Shown here: piece by piece, positions 50,183 through 61,916 of the stretch
Numbering within the stretch: the stretch's first letter is position 1
How the letters are laid out: every line of letters starts with the position of its first letter
Origin: an uncultured bacterium
GTDB taxonomy: Bacteria > Patescibacteriota > Gracilibacteria > Absconditabacterales > Absconditicoccaceae
Reading direction: 5' to 3'
DNA: 64,000 nucleotides
Assembly (NCBI GenBank): GCA_946408385.1
Contig: CAMJSB010000004.1
Span: 46,246-110,245, forward strand
The notes under the pieces: model-generated
What the model saw: only the letters and a program-made list of their open reading frames with translations
Databases searched by the model: none
What the model was told of the DNA's origin: nothing
Translations under genes and position numbers: made by a program

Positions 50183-51589
50183 ATGCAAAGAGAATACAAA
50201 TTTACGAGCATTTCTTCACTTTATAAAGATTTTAAACCTTTGTTAAATACTCAAATTACTGTAAATGGTTGGGTAAGAACTATCAGAGATTCTAAAACTT
50301 TTGGATTTATCGAATTAAACGATGGTTCATGTCTCAAGAATTTACAAGTAGTTTTTGAAGATAATTTGCCTAATTTTGCGGAAATATGTAAATTTGGAGT
50401 TTGTACTTCATTGATAGTTGAGGGGACTTTGGTAGAATCTCAATGATGAAAACAAGCTTTTGAATTAAAAGCATCTAAAGTTACTTTAGTTTGAGAGTCT
50501 CCAGTTGACTACCCTCTACAGAAGAAAGGTCATTCAATGGAATATTTACGTACAATTGCACACTTACGTCCAAGGACAAACACATTTTCTGCTACATTCA
50601 GAGTTAGAAGTTTGGTAGCTTTTGCAATTCACAAGTTTTTCAACGAAAGAGGATTTGTTTATGTTCATACTCCATTAATTACAGCTAGTGACTGTGAATG
50701 AGCTGGAGAAATGTTTCAAGTAACTACACTTGATTTAGAGCATCCAAACTTAAAATGAAAAGACTGAAAAGTGGATTATAGCAACGACTTCTTTGGAAAA
50801 CATGCTTCTTTGACTGTAAGTGGACAACTTGAATGAGAAACTTTTGCTACTGCATTTGGAAAAATATATACTTTCTGACCAACATTCCGTGCTGAAAATA
50901 GTAATACTACTCGTCATGCATCAGAATTTTGGATGATTGAACCTGAAATTGCTTTTGCTGACATTACTGATAATATGGATTTGACTGAAGATTTATTGAA
51001 ATATGTATTCCAATATGTTTTGGATAATGCTCAACAAGAATTAGATTTCTTCACTAGATTTATCAATCCTGAAGTAAAAGACAGATTAGAGAAATTTACT
51101 AAAGCTGACTTTGGAAGAATTACATATACTGAAGCTATAGAAATATTAGAAAAATCTGGAAAGAAATTCGAGTACCCAGTTCATTGGGGAATGGATATGC
51201 AAACTGAACATGAAAGATACTTAGCAGAAGAATATTTCAAGGGACCTGTATTCGTAATTGATTATCCAAAAGAAATTAAAGCTTTCTATATGAAACTCAA
51301 TGAAGACTGAAAAACTGTAGCTGCCATGGATCTTTTAGCTCCTGGAATTGGAGAAATAGTTTGAGGATCTCAACGTGAGGATAGATTAGATGTACTTACT
51401 CAAAAAATTATAGATAACTGAATGAAACCTGAAGATTATTGGTGGTATCTAGAACTTAGAAAATGGGGATCTGTGCCTCATGCAGGATTCTGAGTTGGAT
51501 TTGAACGTCTAATAATGTATGTAACTGGTATGGAAAATATCCGTGATGTATTGCCATTCCCTAGGACTCCAAAGAATTGTGAATTCTAA
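50183..51589 (+). CDS. asnS: Asparaginyl-tRNA synthetase
   Basis: 468 residues. Class IIb synthetase for tRNA-Asn. N-terminal OB fold: [20 protein letters not shown]. Class II motifs include [19 protein letters not shown] (motif 1/2 region), [20 protein letters not shown] (motif 2) and [15 protein letters not shown] (motif 3). The AsnS-type [15 protein letters not shown] marks it as AsnS, not AspS. UGAs encode Gly throughout. Ends in TAA. Its tRNA-Asn lies at 17819. Confidence 0.95.
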
Positions 51590-51659
51590 CAAAAATATTT
51601 ATTTATGAATTGAAAATTCGAAAGCTTTTATCAAAGTTTTTATTGTAAAAAAACATTTT

Positions 51660-52853
51660 CTAAGAAAAGAGATTAATAAATACTTGGGGAGCAAATTCAA
51701 AAATCATTCTAAGAGAAGCAAACAAGAATAAGAAAATTCATTCAGTTTTTGATAATTTTCGTCATGTTCTCATAAAAATGAGTGTAATTAATAATGTGAA
51801 TATCAATACAAACATGGAAAAAATATTATCATACATCAAACTTCCAATGAAAGTATCACAATCTCAAACCAAACATTTTGGAGTCATTTGTATAGGTGTA
51901 ATTAACGAAGAGATTCATACAATTCAAAGAATATTAAATATATCAGATCATATTACATTTCATACTCACATATCATACTTTTTCTTTATAATAGCAGCTA
52001 ATGTAGCAGCCATTTCAGGTAAACTAGTTCCAGCAGCAATAATTGTGGCTCAAATTGCCCATTCAGATACTCACATAACAGTAGCTACATATACTGCAGA
52101 AGCTACAATTATATCTGAAGACATAATTAATAATCCAATACTAGAAATAATCTTGGTAATATTAAGCAAGATTCAAGTCTCATCTTCTTTTCTTCTATGT
52201 TTCTTTTTATTAAATATAGAAAGACAAAATAGGAACATAATTACACACATGAAAACAGCAGAATACAATGATAATCAAAATTCTATATTAAATCCATTTT
52301 CAGTATTTATTTTGAATATAGATAGAATGAAAATACATGCAAATAAATACATAAAATTTTTTATTTCGGGAAGCTCTATTCCATTAGCATTTCAAACTTC
52401 CTCCATAGGATCTTTTTTGACCCATAAGTATCAATTATAACATACAAGTAATCCTAGACATATTGCTCATTCTCGTCATAAAAGTTGTTGATCCCAAAGA
52501 AATACGAACAATAGGCATGAAATTAAAAACAAGAATATTCCATCTCTATATACAAGTTTTTTTTGTATAACTATAGGTACGAATATTGCACTTAATCACA
52601 GTATAAATCATAAATTAAAAATATTTGATCATACGATATTTCATACGGATAGAGATCCATTTCCATTAATTGCTGACATTGCAGACAAAAATAATTCAGG
52701 AGCAGATGTACCTATTGCCAAAATAGTTAATCCTATAAATAAAGGTGATAATTTAAATATTTTGGCGACTCTTACGCTAGAATTTATCAATTTATCTGCA
52801 GAAAATCATAATAGAAATAATCAAAGCAACAAAACAATAACGGCTAGAATCAT
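51660..52853 (-). CDS. Calcium/sodium antiporter (CaCA family)
   Basis: 397 residues, about ten membrane helices. Both alpha repeats of the Ca2+/cation antiporter family are present: GLTILAIGTSAPELFLSAMS with SVGNIVGSNIFNLGFILG (alpha-1), and IIAAGTSLPEMAATLAAI with GVGNVIGSDIFNILGIVG (alpha-2). The acidic residue in each (APEL, LPEM) is the ion ligand. It likely exports Ca2+ using Na+ or H+. Similar to YrbG. Ends in TAG. Confidence 0.92.
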
Positions 52854-52961
52854 AACTCATAATTTACAATAAATAAACAAGTCTAAATTTAGTATTCTGT
52901 GTTTAAAAAGCAATAATAAAAGAAAACTAAAACATATAATGGAGCTAATACGTTATACTAT

Positions 52962-54221
52962 CTATTGCTCTAGTAGATTAGAGAGATATCAAAAAGTAAA
53001 GAAATTATTAAGTTTTACAAGGGATGATGCCCATAAATTATATTTTATTTTTTCCTCTTGCATCAAGATTAATGGAGCAGGTAATGCTCAATCATTCAAT
53101 TGATTAGCCAATTCCTTTGCAGATTCAGCAGTAAAGTTTCCATCAATCTGAGCAGAACCATCACAAATCTTAGTTTGAATAACAGGACTAGTAATTAATT
53201 CTCATCAAATGAATATAGCCATTTGTTTTCCAACATTATTAGTTGTAACACTACAGAAGATATTACCTCATTTAGAGTCAAAAGTAATACTAACTACAGG
53301 TTGTCATAATTCAGAAGTTTTAACTTCAGCATATTTGAAATTACCTCAGTTTAAGATTTCTCAATTTTCAGATTGAGCATTTTTCCATAACAATCTATCT
53401 TGCACAAATACTTCTTCCAAAGAATATAATGTTTGAGTTGCTGATATTTCATCAAGTCCAGTTCGATTATCTCAGCTTAAATTTGCACCAGTAACAATTC
53501 ATTGCTCTTTAGCAATCATACGAAAAAAAGTATAACCATTGATATCAATGTTTTGAATGTTCCCACTTTGATCTTGATACAGGTAAGAATAATATTTTCA
53601 CTCCATCAATGGTGAAATTTTTCACTCTTGAGTTTCATCTAATACATTAGAGTTTTCTTGATATATAGTTGGTAATTCAGAAAGAGGAACCTTATCATAT
53701 ACTATATGAAAAATATTTTCAGATTGTTTAGATCCAGCGATAGCTTCAAATTTATCAGGATTTTTAAGTAAATCATCATATAAATTTTGGGCGAGAGTAG
53801 CTCTTTCAGCTTTTTCTTTTTCAGATCAAACGGAATCATTAGGTAATTTAAATTCAAGTTCTACTGTATTTCAGATAATTTCTTTAGCTTTATCCACATT
53901 ATCAAATCATCAAACTTCTATCACAATCATGGACTCATCATTTAAACGCTGAATATATAATTTGTAATTAATGATTCATGATTTGTGAAGTCTTTGATCA
54001 ACCTTATACATTATAATGTCTTCTATTATAGATTTAATGTTTGCTAATTCCTGAATATCATCGGAATAAACTTGTTCATAAGTATCATAAGAAATCTTAT
54101 ATACAAGTTTAGTACCATTCATTCATTTCCTAAAGTTTAAAGCAAATAGTATAACAAAAACAAAAAGTAAGAATATGACAATTCCATACATTATTGTTTT
54201 TTTATTCCAAGATAATTTCAT
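52962..54221 (-). CDS. secD: SecD-like protein lacking the C-terminal membrane domain
   Basis: 419 residues. One N-terminal helix (IVIFLLFVFVILFALNF), then the extracytoplasmic P1 domain: VELEFKLP, GANLSGDNRTGL, PVVSITFDSKGG, and the end of P1 FTAESAKELANQLNDGALPAPLILM. SecD normally continues with five more helices that use the proton gradient with SecF to pull preproteins out. Here the frame ends with EEKIKYNLWASSL and a short non-SecD tail, then TAG. No further SecD or SecF coding was found downstream. It is either a truncated gene or a P1-only protein. Confidence 0.8.
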
Positions 54222-54239
54222 CAAATTTTATGAAAAATA

Positions 54240-54275
54240 AAACATTACTCTTTATGAAAACCATAAAGAATGGTA
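54240..54275 (-). terminator. Hairpin downstream of the zinc protease gene
   Basis: CTTTATG/CATAAAG stem (54250-54268) followed by a T-rich stretch on the minus strand. Confidence 0.5.
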
Positions 54276-54340
54276 TTTTTTCTTCGTATAAAAACAACAA
54301 TAAAATTTTCTCATAGAATTAAAATGTGGAATAATGTGTT

Positions 54341-55249
54341 CTATCATTCTCTAACTTTTGTAGTATCCCAAACTCTATGAGAATAATCTCGTTGTTCATA
54401 ATTAGCTTCAGAATTATTTATATATTTTCATCAATACAAATTGGAAAGAAAATTATATTTGTTTTTTATAGTAGAATTGTTTAATGCTAATTTACGAAAA
54501 TAATCGTGGTGATTTAGATAAAGATTATGACATTCTGCAAAATCTTCAAAAGGATCACTCATTCCATATCATGAACAAAAATCTTCTTTAGTCATTCAGG
54601 ATTTTCTAACTTTTTCTGATGCTCGAGAATATTTATAATATTCGATGCTAGGATCATCTATAGCGAATACAGCTTTATCAAATTCTGTAAAATTATTTGA
54701 TTTACGATCGATACTTCATTGTAATCATCCTAAATCAATTATATGTCATATTTCATGGGATATTACCTGAAAAAATTCATTATCATATTTCATTCATCAT
54801 AAATTTATTGTTACTGTTGTCCAATTTGCACTTCCGCGACGATTTCAACTTTTATTATTTATTAACATTGCCAATAGAGCATCAGAAGGGATTTTTCAAC
54901 GAGTAATATTATTATCAATGTTTTTAAATAAATATAAGGTATAGGCAAGTTTTAGGGTCTTATCCTCATCACTAAAATCTCAACCCCAACTTATTTTATT
55001 ACAAATTGTTTTATATTTGCTACACATTTTCATAAATGCTGAACTTGTTCAATGGTCATCATTGGCTCATAAATTTACTATTTGTTCATCAGATGCTTCC
55101 TCTAACTGCAAATAATCAAACTGAGTAACATCATCAGTTTCTCATGTAAATCAAATTTTTAGAGTCAATGCTAAATATACAGCGATACTAACGCCTAAAA
55201 TTTTTATTACATTTCGGAACTGTCTACCTAATCGTGTATTTTTTAGCAT
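54341..55249 (-). CDS. Membrane-anchored zinc metalloprotease (HExxH)
   Basis: 302 residues. One hydrophobic helix near the N-terminus (VIKILGVSIAVYLALTL) may anchor it. The core has a zinc-binding HEIGHIIDLGG (HExxH near residue 170) and downstream DPFEDFAECHNLYL, where the Glu may be the third zinc ligand, as in gluzincins. Four cysteines occur in the mature part. Substrate unknown; it may process surface proteins. Ends in TAG. Confidence 0.75.
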
Positions 55250-55343
55250 TAATCCAAAAATGACATAAAATTTATATTTAATTATATTCTAAATTGATAA
55301 AAAATGCAAATTTTAATATATTTTTTATGTACAAAAGATTAAA

Positions 55344-57497
55344 TTATTCTTCAGCACCACCTTGTTCTTCAAGAGTCATTCCGATAATTTCTTCTTCATC
55401 ATTTTGCTGTACTGGAGTAGTGAGAGCTTCTCTATTAATATAAACATACATAGGAATAATCATAGGTACTCTTCAAATTATTTTTTCGATTTCAGTTTCG
55501 AGTAAATCCTTGATGCCTCTTAAATTATCTCTTATTTCCATTTTCTTTTTCAGATTTTTATTGTATTCTGCTCTAGCTAATTCAACTATCTGTGTATGAA
55601 TTGTTTTTACTTCACTTGAATATACAAATCATCTAGATTCAATCTGAAGATTTCCAACCAATTCCTTAGTCTTTGTATCAATCTTGAATATCAAAGCTAC
55701 CACTCCATCCTGAGACATGATTCCACGAGCCTTAGTTACATATTCTCAACTTAGATGTCACTGTCATTTTCCATCGATTGTAACAGTATCTAGTTTCAAT
55801 TTTTTCTCTGATAATAATACACATTCATCATAAAGTTCAACAATCTGACCATTCTTTGGAAGTAAGATTTTTTCTTCAGGGATTCTCATATCGAGAGCAA
55901 TTTTTTTGTGAGCATGTCTCATCAAAGCTTCTCAGTGAATAGGGCAGAAATATTCAGGTTTTAATAATGCCATCATCTCTTTCATATCTTCTTGGCAGGC
56001 ATGTCCAGATGTATGAAGTGCAAGAGTTGGCTCATCTACCAAATCAATTCCCATATCGATTAATGTATTCAGTAATGATCATACAGCTTTTTCATTTCCT
56101 GGAATAGTATGAGAAGACAATAATATACAGTCTCCAGGTCTAATCATGAAATCTTTGTAAGTATTTGTAGCCATTCTCACGAGTGCACTAAATTCTTCTC
56201 ATTGAGAACCAGTACAAACTATCATTACTCTTTCATCTGGCATTTGATCGATTTCTCCAGAAACTAGTCTAATCATATCTTTTGGTACATTGATATATCC
56301 AAGTTCCTGACAAAGCTGAACATTTCATACCATAGATCTTCCAGCGAGGAAAATTACTCTATTATGTTTTACAGCACTTTCAATAATCTGGATAAGTCTT
56401 CAGATATTTGATGCAAATGTTGAAATAACGATTCTTTGGTTTGGATGACTTTTGATTACATGTTCTAGATTTTCTCCAATCAATTTTTCACTTGGAGTGT
56501 GTCATGGAGTTCTAGCATTTGTAGATTCTCAGAGATATAATTTTACTCATTCCTGACCAATTCTACTAATCTTTCCTAAGTCAGCAGGTTTATCAATTGC
56601 AGGTACAAAATCGATTTTAAAATCTCATGAATGAACAATGTTTCCTTTTGGAGTATGGATTGCATATCACATTGATTCAGGAATTGAGTGATTTACACGG
56701 AAAGGTTCCACCAAAAATTCTCAAAGTTTGATGATATCGATATCTGGATCGATAATTTTATATTTCATCTTTTTCTGGTCTTGGTCGTTCAGACTTCTTT
56801 TAATTAGTCCTAATGCTAATGGAGTAGTATAAACGATAGGATAGTCCAATTCAGAAAGAATATGTTTAATCGCTCCGATATGGTCAAGATGTCCATGAGT
56901 AATTAGGATTCATTTTATATTCTTTTTCTTTGTAATTAGGTAAGAAATATCAGGAATGATATAATCCACTCCATGCATATCAAAGCTTGCAAACTCCAGT
57001 CCAGCATCTACGATAATAATGTCATCTTTGTATTCGATTACTGTCATATTAATTCAGATTTCTTCTAATCCTCAAAGTCCAAAAACTCTGACTGGAACTT
57101 CATCTTTTTTAACTAATTTTTTCAAATCTGCTATTGATTGAGTAGGAGCTTGATTCCTGTGTTTCAAGAAATTTGCAGAAGATAGAGTTTTGTCTGCTCA
57201 TTGTGTGTAATTTGTCCTTGAATTAGTAGTTCTTGTATTCGTTGTTGAACTTGCAGTTCTAGTATGAGTAGTTCAGTTTGAAGAAGCAGTAGTTGTTGAA
57301 TGAGTAGCTCTTCTAGTAGAAGTAGGATTTTTCAATTGTCCATTTACAGCCTGAGCATAAAGGCTTTGGCTTGATGAAGTGTTTCTGGAATTGTAAGTTC
57401 TAGTTTCTGTTGGATAGTTCCTTTTAGAATTGCTTTTTTTACTTAAATTAATAGAAATGTTTGAGTGCATTTCTCTGTCACCTTGTGTTGTAATCAT
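55344..57497 (-). CDS. rnj: Ribonuclease J
   Basis: 717 residues. Metallo-beta-lactamase fold with beta-CASP domain: the metal motif THGHLDHIGA near residue 195, HSGDFKIDF, and the beta-CASP motifs (STFASNIGRL; SHTIPGNE). RNase J has endo- and 5'-exonuclease activity in mRNA decay and rRNA maturation. An N-terminal extension of about 100 residues before VFGLGGLEEIG is Ser/Thr/Asn/Gln-rich. The start at 57497 was chosen; another ATG at 57554 is in frame. Ends in TAA. Confidence 0.95.
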
Positions 57498-57568
57498 AAT
57501 TTCAATATAAAATAATATAAATTTTTGTTTGAAAGAGAGAACATATTTATTCATTTATCATTTCCTCA

Positions 57569-58108
57569 ATGTTGGATTTATTAGATTTACGTAAGTCTTG
57601 TGAAGATAGACATATACCATTAATTTCCGTTCAGACTCAAGATTTTCTTGTTTCTTGGCTCGAGCATCATCAACCTAAAAGAGTTTTAGAAATCTGATCT
57701 GCTGTATGATATAGTAGTATTGTCATTTCCCAAACAATTTCCAAGCGGTGAGGAACTTTGACATCATTTGAAATCAGCTATCCAGCTTATCTTGAAGCCT
57801 TGAAAAATATAGAAAAAGCTGAAATAAATAATGTAGTTCTCTATCCTTTTGATATTAATGAGATTGTACTCGAAAAGTTTTTTTCTCAGAAATTTGATGC
57901 AGCATTTATTGATGCTCAGAAGAGTCAATATTGAGATTACCTGCAGAAAATTCGATCACATCTTGCACCAGAAAATACACTTTTACTTGACGATGTCATC
58001 AAATATCAAAACAAACTAACTTGATTATATCAATTCATCGAAAAAATGCAAATAAATTATAAGATTTTTGATACTGAGCCTGGAGACGGAGTTATGCTGA
58101 TTGAATAA
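57569..58108 (+). CDS. SAM-dependent O-methyltransferase (family 3)
   Basis: 179 residues. Begins with a short cap (MLDLLDLRKSCEDRHIPLIS), then the SAM motif VLEIGSAVGYSSIVI and the FDAAFIDAQKSQYGDYL stretch typical of O-methyltransferase family 3 (catechol/caffeoyl-CoA type), and LLLDDVIKYQN. Substrate unknown. UGA encodes several glycines of the SAM motif. Ends in TAA, 33 bp before the next gene. Confidence 0.85.
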
Positions 58109-58141
58109 GCTTAATCATTTTAATTATTAAAACTGAATATA

Positions 58142-58609
58142 ATGGAAATTATAGATAAAGACGATAGGGAAACTGTTTGTTTGAAAAGAACTGTTACCAA
58201 TAAAGATTTATTTGAAACTATCGAAAAATGAAAATGAGAGGAATTAAGACAGTTATTGAAATGATATTTTTCTATGGTTGAACATTTAGGAGATAGTGAT
58301 TATCTAATTAATAATATGAATTACTACAATGAAACTTTATCGAAATTGATAGATTTTTCTAAAACTCCATTTATGGAAAAAACTATTTGGAGAATTTCTG
58401 ATAATGGGAATAAAGAATATTGTTGAGCACATCTAAGAAATTTACTATCTCCATTTAAAAATATGATTGCCTTAATAAGAGATTTTTCAGGGTGAGAAAT
58501 TGAAGAAGATCTTTTTAAGTCTTTTATGGATAGAGCCGAATGAACTTTTGAAGAGAATAAAAAATTATTTTTGGAATTTTGTAGATTTCTAGAAAAAGAG
58601 AATAAATAA
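58142..58609 (+). CDS. Helical protein of unknown function
   Basis: 155 residues. Charged, no signal or membrane segment; helices such as NKDLFETIEKGKGEELRQL and EDLFKSFMDRAEGTFEENK. Four cysteines. It follows the O-methyltransferase by 33 bp and ends in TAA just before the convergent TfoX-N gene, so it is probably co-transcribed. No family recognised. Confidence 0.65.
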
Positions 58610-58620
58610 GTTATTGTGTA

Positions 58621-58914
58621 TTATAATTCTTCGTATGTGGTTTGAATAAGATTTGATAAATATTCAGGATTATCTACATTATCCACATAAATCATAGGTT
58701 TAGCTCATGGATATGGGATTTGCATTTCAAGATTTTTAATCAAATTTTTAACCTTTTCTGTGGGTTTAAGTAACAGGCGATTATCATAGACTCAGCCTAT
58801 AATTTTTCAGTGAAAATATAAAATATATTCTCACATCATCTTGCGATAAGTCATTTCTGGAAAGTCTGATAATTGGTCTAGAATAAACTGTAAATAGTCT
58901 GGAGAACTAGCCAT
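58621..58914 (-). CDS. TfoX N-terminal domain protein
   Basis: 97 residues. Matches the TfoX_N domain: ASSPDYLQFILDQLSD, then MTYRKMMGEYILYFHGKIIG and DNRLLLKPTEK. In TfoX this domain acts in competence regulation, but stand-alone versions are common and of unknown role. Starts 16 bp after the GtrA-Sua5 gene ends, so is probably co-transcribed. Ends in TAA. Confidence 0.85.
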
Positions 58915-58930
58915 CAATTAAGATTTTAAA

Positions 58931-60499
58931 TTAAACTTCAGCACTTCTTTTGACTCTGTTCATGATTCAGTAGCCAATTCATTCTTCTGGTAGTCTTTCT
59001 ACGAAAAGAAGATTTATTCATGATTTTTCAGCTGTATGATAATGATCAAATAATGAGTGAGCACAGCTTGCTAAATTGGATTTAGTTCATCGTTGTATAA
59101 CCGTAATTCAATCTTTTTCAAAATTTTCAATTATTTTTTTATTATTATCTATCAATTCTTGAGTGAGTAATATTCAGATTTTTGTACCTTTAGAGTCAAA
59201 TTCTTTGGATAAATTTGGAATATTTGAGATTTCATCAAAAATTCTGACATGACCAGAGATACTGTAATGTTTGTATCTCATTCATGGAGAAAGTTCAGGA
59301 TTTTTTGTGGTATATTCTACTTTTATCTCATGATTAAAACAATCTTCCAAATCTTCTTTTGTAAGGAATCCGGGGCGAAGAATTTGAATTTTTAATTTTC
59401 CTTTTTTATCTTCGTCTGGTACTACACGCATTACGCTCGATTCAATTCCAGCAAAGGATTCTCCATCATCAATAATTAGCGGTACATTATCATGTAGGTT
59501 ATCATAAACCATTTTGGCATTTGTAGGACTAGGTTTTCAACTGATATTTGCACTCGGAGCAGCGACTGGTAATTCTGCCACTTGTAGAAATCTCTGAGCA
59601 ACCAAATTCGAAGGTAGACGAATTCATACATAGTCTAGTGGACATGAACGATTAGATATAGTTCATTCCTTTTTCTTCAATAAAAGAGTCAGGGGTCCAG
59701 GCATTAATTTATCGATAATCGTTTGCTGAATTTCATTCTCTACTGTAGCATAATCTTTAATCTGCTCTTTGTATCATAAATGAGTAATTAGAGGATTATC
59801 TTGCGGTCTTCATTTTAATTCAAAGATAGAAAGTACAGCTTTGTCATTACGTGCATCAGCACCTAATCAGTAAATAGTTTCTGTTGGGAAAACTACGAGT
59901 TTTCATGCTTCAAGGAGTTGCTTAGCTTCTTGATAAACTTCTTCAGATGGTAATTTGATATTTGAATATTGTTCAGATTTATTCTTATTCTTTGATCTTT
60001 TTGAAAAATCTCTAAATGTTAATGACCTATTCGCTATGTATAAAGGTATAGCCATAATTAGGATTTGCATAAATTTAGCAATAGCATTTGGAATTCAGAT
60101 CACTTCAATAAAAAAATATATCATACTTGTAGATAATGCAGTTCAAATTAATGAAATCGTAAAATAAGATATTCATCTCATGTGAACATGATCGTTCATG
60201 TTGAAATTTTTTTTAAGATTCAATGAAAAAGATGTAATCATTCAGCATATATCACTAATTATATTTGATGGGACGATGTGTAATCACAGAGACGTTAGAA
60301 CAATAAAAATTATAGCATCTACAATTGCTCAAACAGTGGATAAAACTAAATACAAAAACGCATGCCAGGCTTCTTTCCTTGTTTTCTTACGAAAATCTTC
60401 ATCATTTAATACTTCCAAAATCCGTCCTCGCAGTTCTTTTATGATTTGGAAATGTTTTTTAGCATATCTTTTTGTGTATTTTTTTATAGATTCCCGCAT
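58931..60499 (-). CDS. GtrA-Sua5 fusion: membrane domain plus threonylcarbamoyl-AMP synthase
   Basis: 522 residues in one frame (checked for TAA and TAG throughout). The first about 160 residues are a GtrA-type membrane domain with four helices (FLYLVLSTVGAIVDAIIFIV; ISLIGTALSTSMIYFFIEV; then IPLYIANRSLTFRDF, the GtrA-style end). From about residue 175 follows a complete Sua5/TsaC: FPTETIYGLGADA, KGRPQDNPL (KxRxxxxPL), SANISGKPSP (SxN), and the Sua5 C-terminal linker YKHYS with an extra domain. TsaC makes threonylcarbamoyl-AMP for t6A37 of tRNAs. Such a fusion with a glycan-lipid transport-like domain is odd. It begins 12 bp after tyrS; ends in TAA. Confidence 0.85.
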
Positions 60500-60510
60500 A
60501 TTCACAAAAA

Positions 60511-61755
60511 TTACCCTAAAATTAATTTATAGTTTTTCTTTCACTTTCTAAGTAATGCTACTCAATTCACTAAGTCATCAGGTTTTACAGTTTTTTGGAT
60601 ATCTTCTACTTTTTCTTCATTGAAATATATCGAACCAGCCTGAATCATTTTTTTAGTTTCTCCATTAGATGATGCTAAACCTGATTCAACAATTAAATCC
60701 ATTAGTCTGACTTCAGTTCAACTCATTTTTACGCTTCCAGCTTCACGAGCAAGTGCAGATTTTTCATCGTCAGACATCTTTGAAATAATTGCTAATTTAT
60801 CTCAATCTCAGAATAGTACGTCAATAATCTTCTGAACTTTTTCATATTCAGCTTGTCAATGAAGATCTGTAATAAACTCTTTTGCTAAAGTTTTTTGAGC
60901 TAATCTATTTTCTGGAGCTTCATTATGTTTTTTCATAATGTCTATTATCTCGTCAGGAGTTAGGAATGTAAACACCTTCAAATATTCTTCTACTTTGCTG
61001 TCATCACTATTAACGAGGTATTGATAAATAGCATAAGCACTAGTCTTGTTTTTATCTAACCACAAAGCATTTCCTTCACTTTTTCAGAATTTATTTCAAG
61101 CACTATCTAGAATTAATGGCATAGTAAATGCATATGCAGTTTTACCTAATTTTTTATTGATAAGTTCTATTCATGTGGTAATATTTCACCATTGATCTGA
61201 ACCTGCAGCTTGCATAACACAATTCTTAGTTTCATATAGATGTAAGAAATCATATCACTGCAATAAAGTATATGTGAATTCAGCGAATGTGATACCAGAT
61301 TCCAATCTTCTACTGATTATATCTTTATTGAGCATATAACTTACATTGATGTATTTCCCGATTTCACGTAAAAATTCCAAAATTGTGATATCTTTAGTCC
61401 AATCGTAATTATTTACTACTTCTACATTCCCATCAAATAAACCTGTCACTTGTTTTTTTAATCATTCAAAGTTTTTTTGAACAGTTTCATAAGCTATAAT
61501 TTCTCTTTCAGCAGTTGGTCTAGGATCTCAAATCAATCCAGTGGCTCATCCAACTAATAAAATTGGATGATGCCCAGCTTTTGCAAGGCGTTTTACAGTA
61601 ATTAAACTACTATAATGTCCAATATGTAAACTTTCTGCGGTAGGATCTGTACCCCAATACAAAGTAGCATCACAACTATTGATAACTTTTTCTAAATCAT
61701 CTCATGCGGTATCCTTGATAAGACCACGTCGCTGTAATTCCTCAAACAAATTCAT
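60511..61755 (-). CDS. tyrS: Tyrosyl-tRNA synthetase
   Basis: 414 residues. HIGH motif TAESLHIGHYSSL near residue 45, HPILLVGGATGLIGDPRPTAERE, and a KMSKS-like KFGKSEGN near 220 (KFGKS, as in many bacterial TyrRS). The C-terminal S4 RNA-binding domain ends with VALLRKGKKNYKLILG, where the Gly in RKGKK is UGA. Without code 25 the protein would stop 10 residues short at that point. Ends in TAA. Confidence 0.95.
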
Positions 61756-61916
61756 AATTTTTAAGTGAACAGATAAAAAATTGACCATTTTGTCACGGTC
61801 TGAATTATAGGATTTTGGGTATGATATGCAAGGAAAAAGGAATAATAATAAAAACTAGAAAAAAGTAAGTAATTCATTATACTACCACACAGTTTTTCAA
61901 ATTATAATATTAAAAA

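Noticed and set aside
51778..52440. Plus-strand open frame of 220 codons
   Set aside because: It lies wholly opposite the Ca2+/cation antiporter on the minus strand, whose two alpha repeats are unmistakable. The plus frame has no recognisable features.
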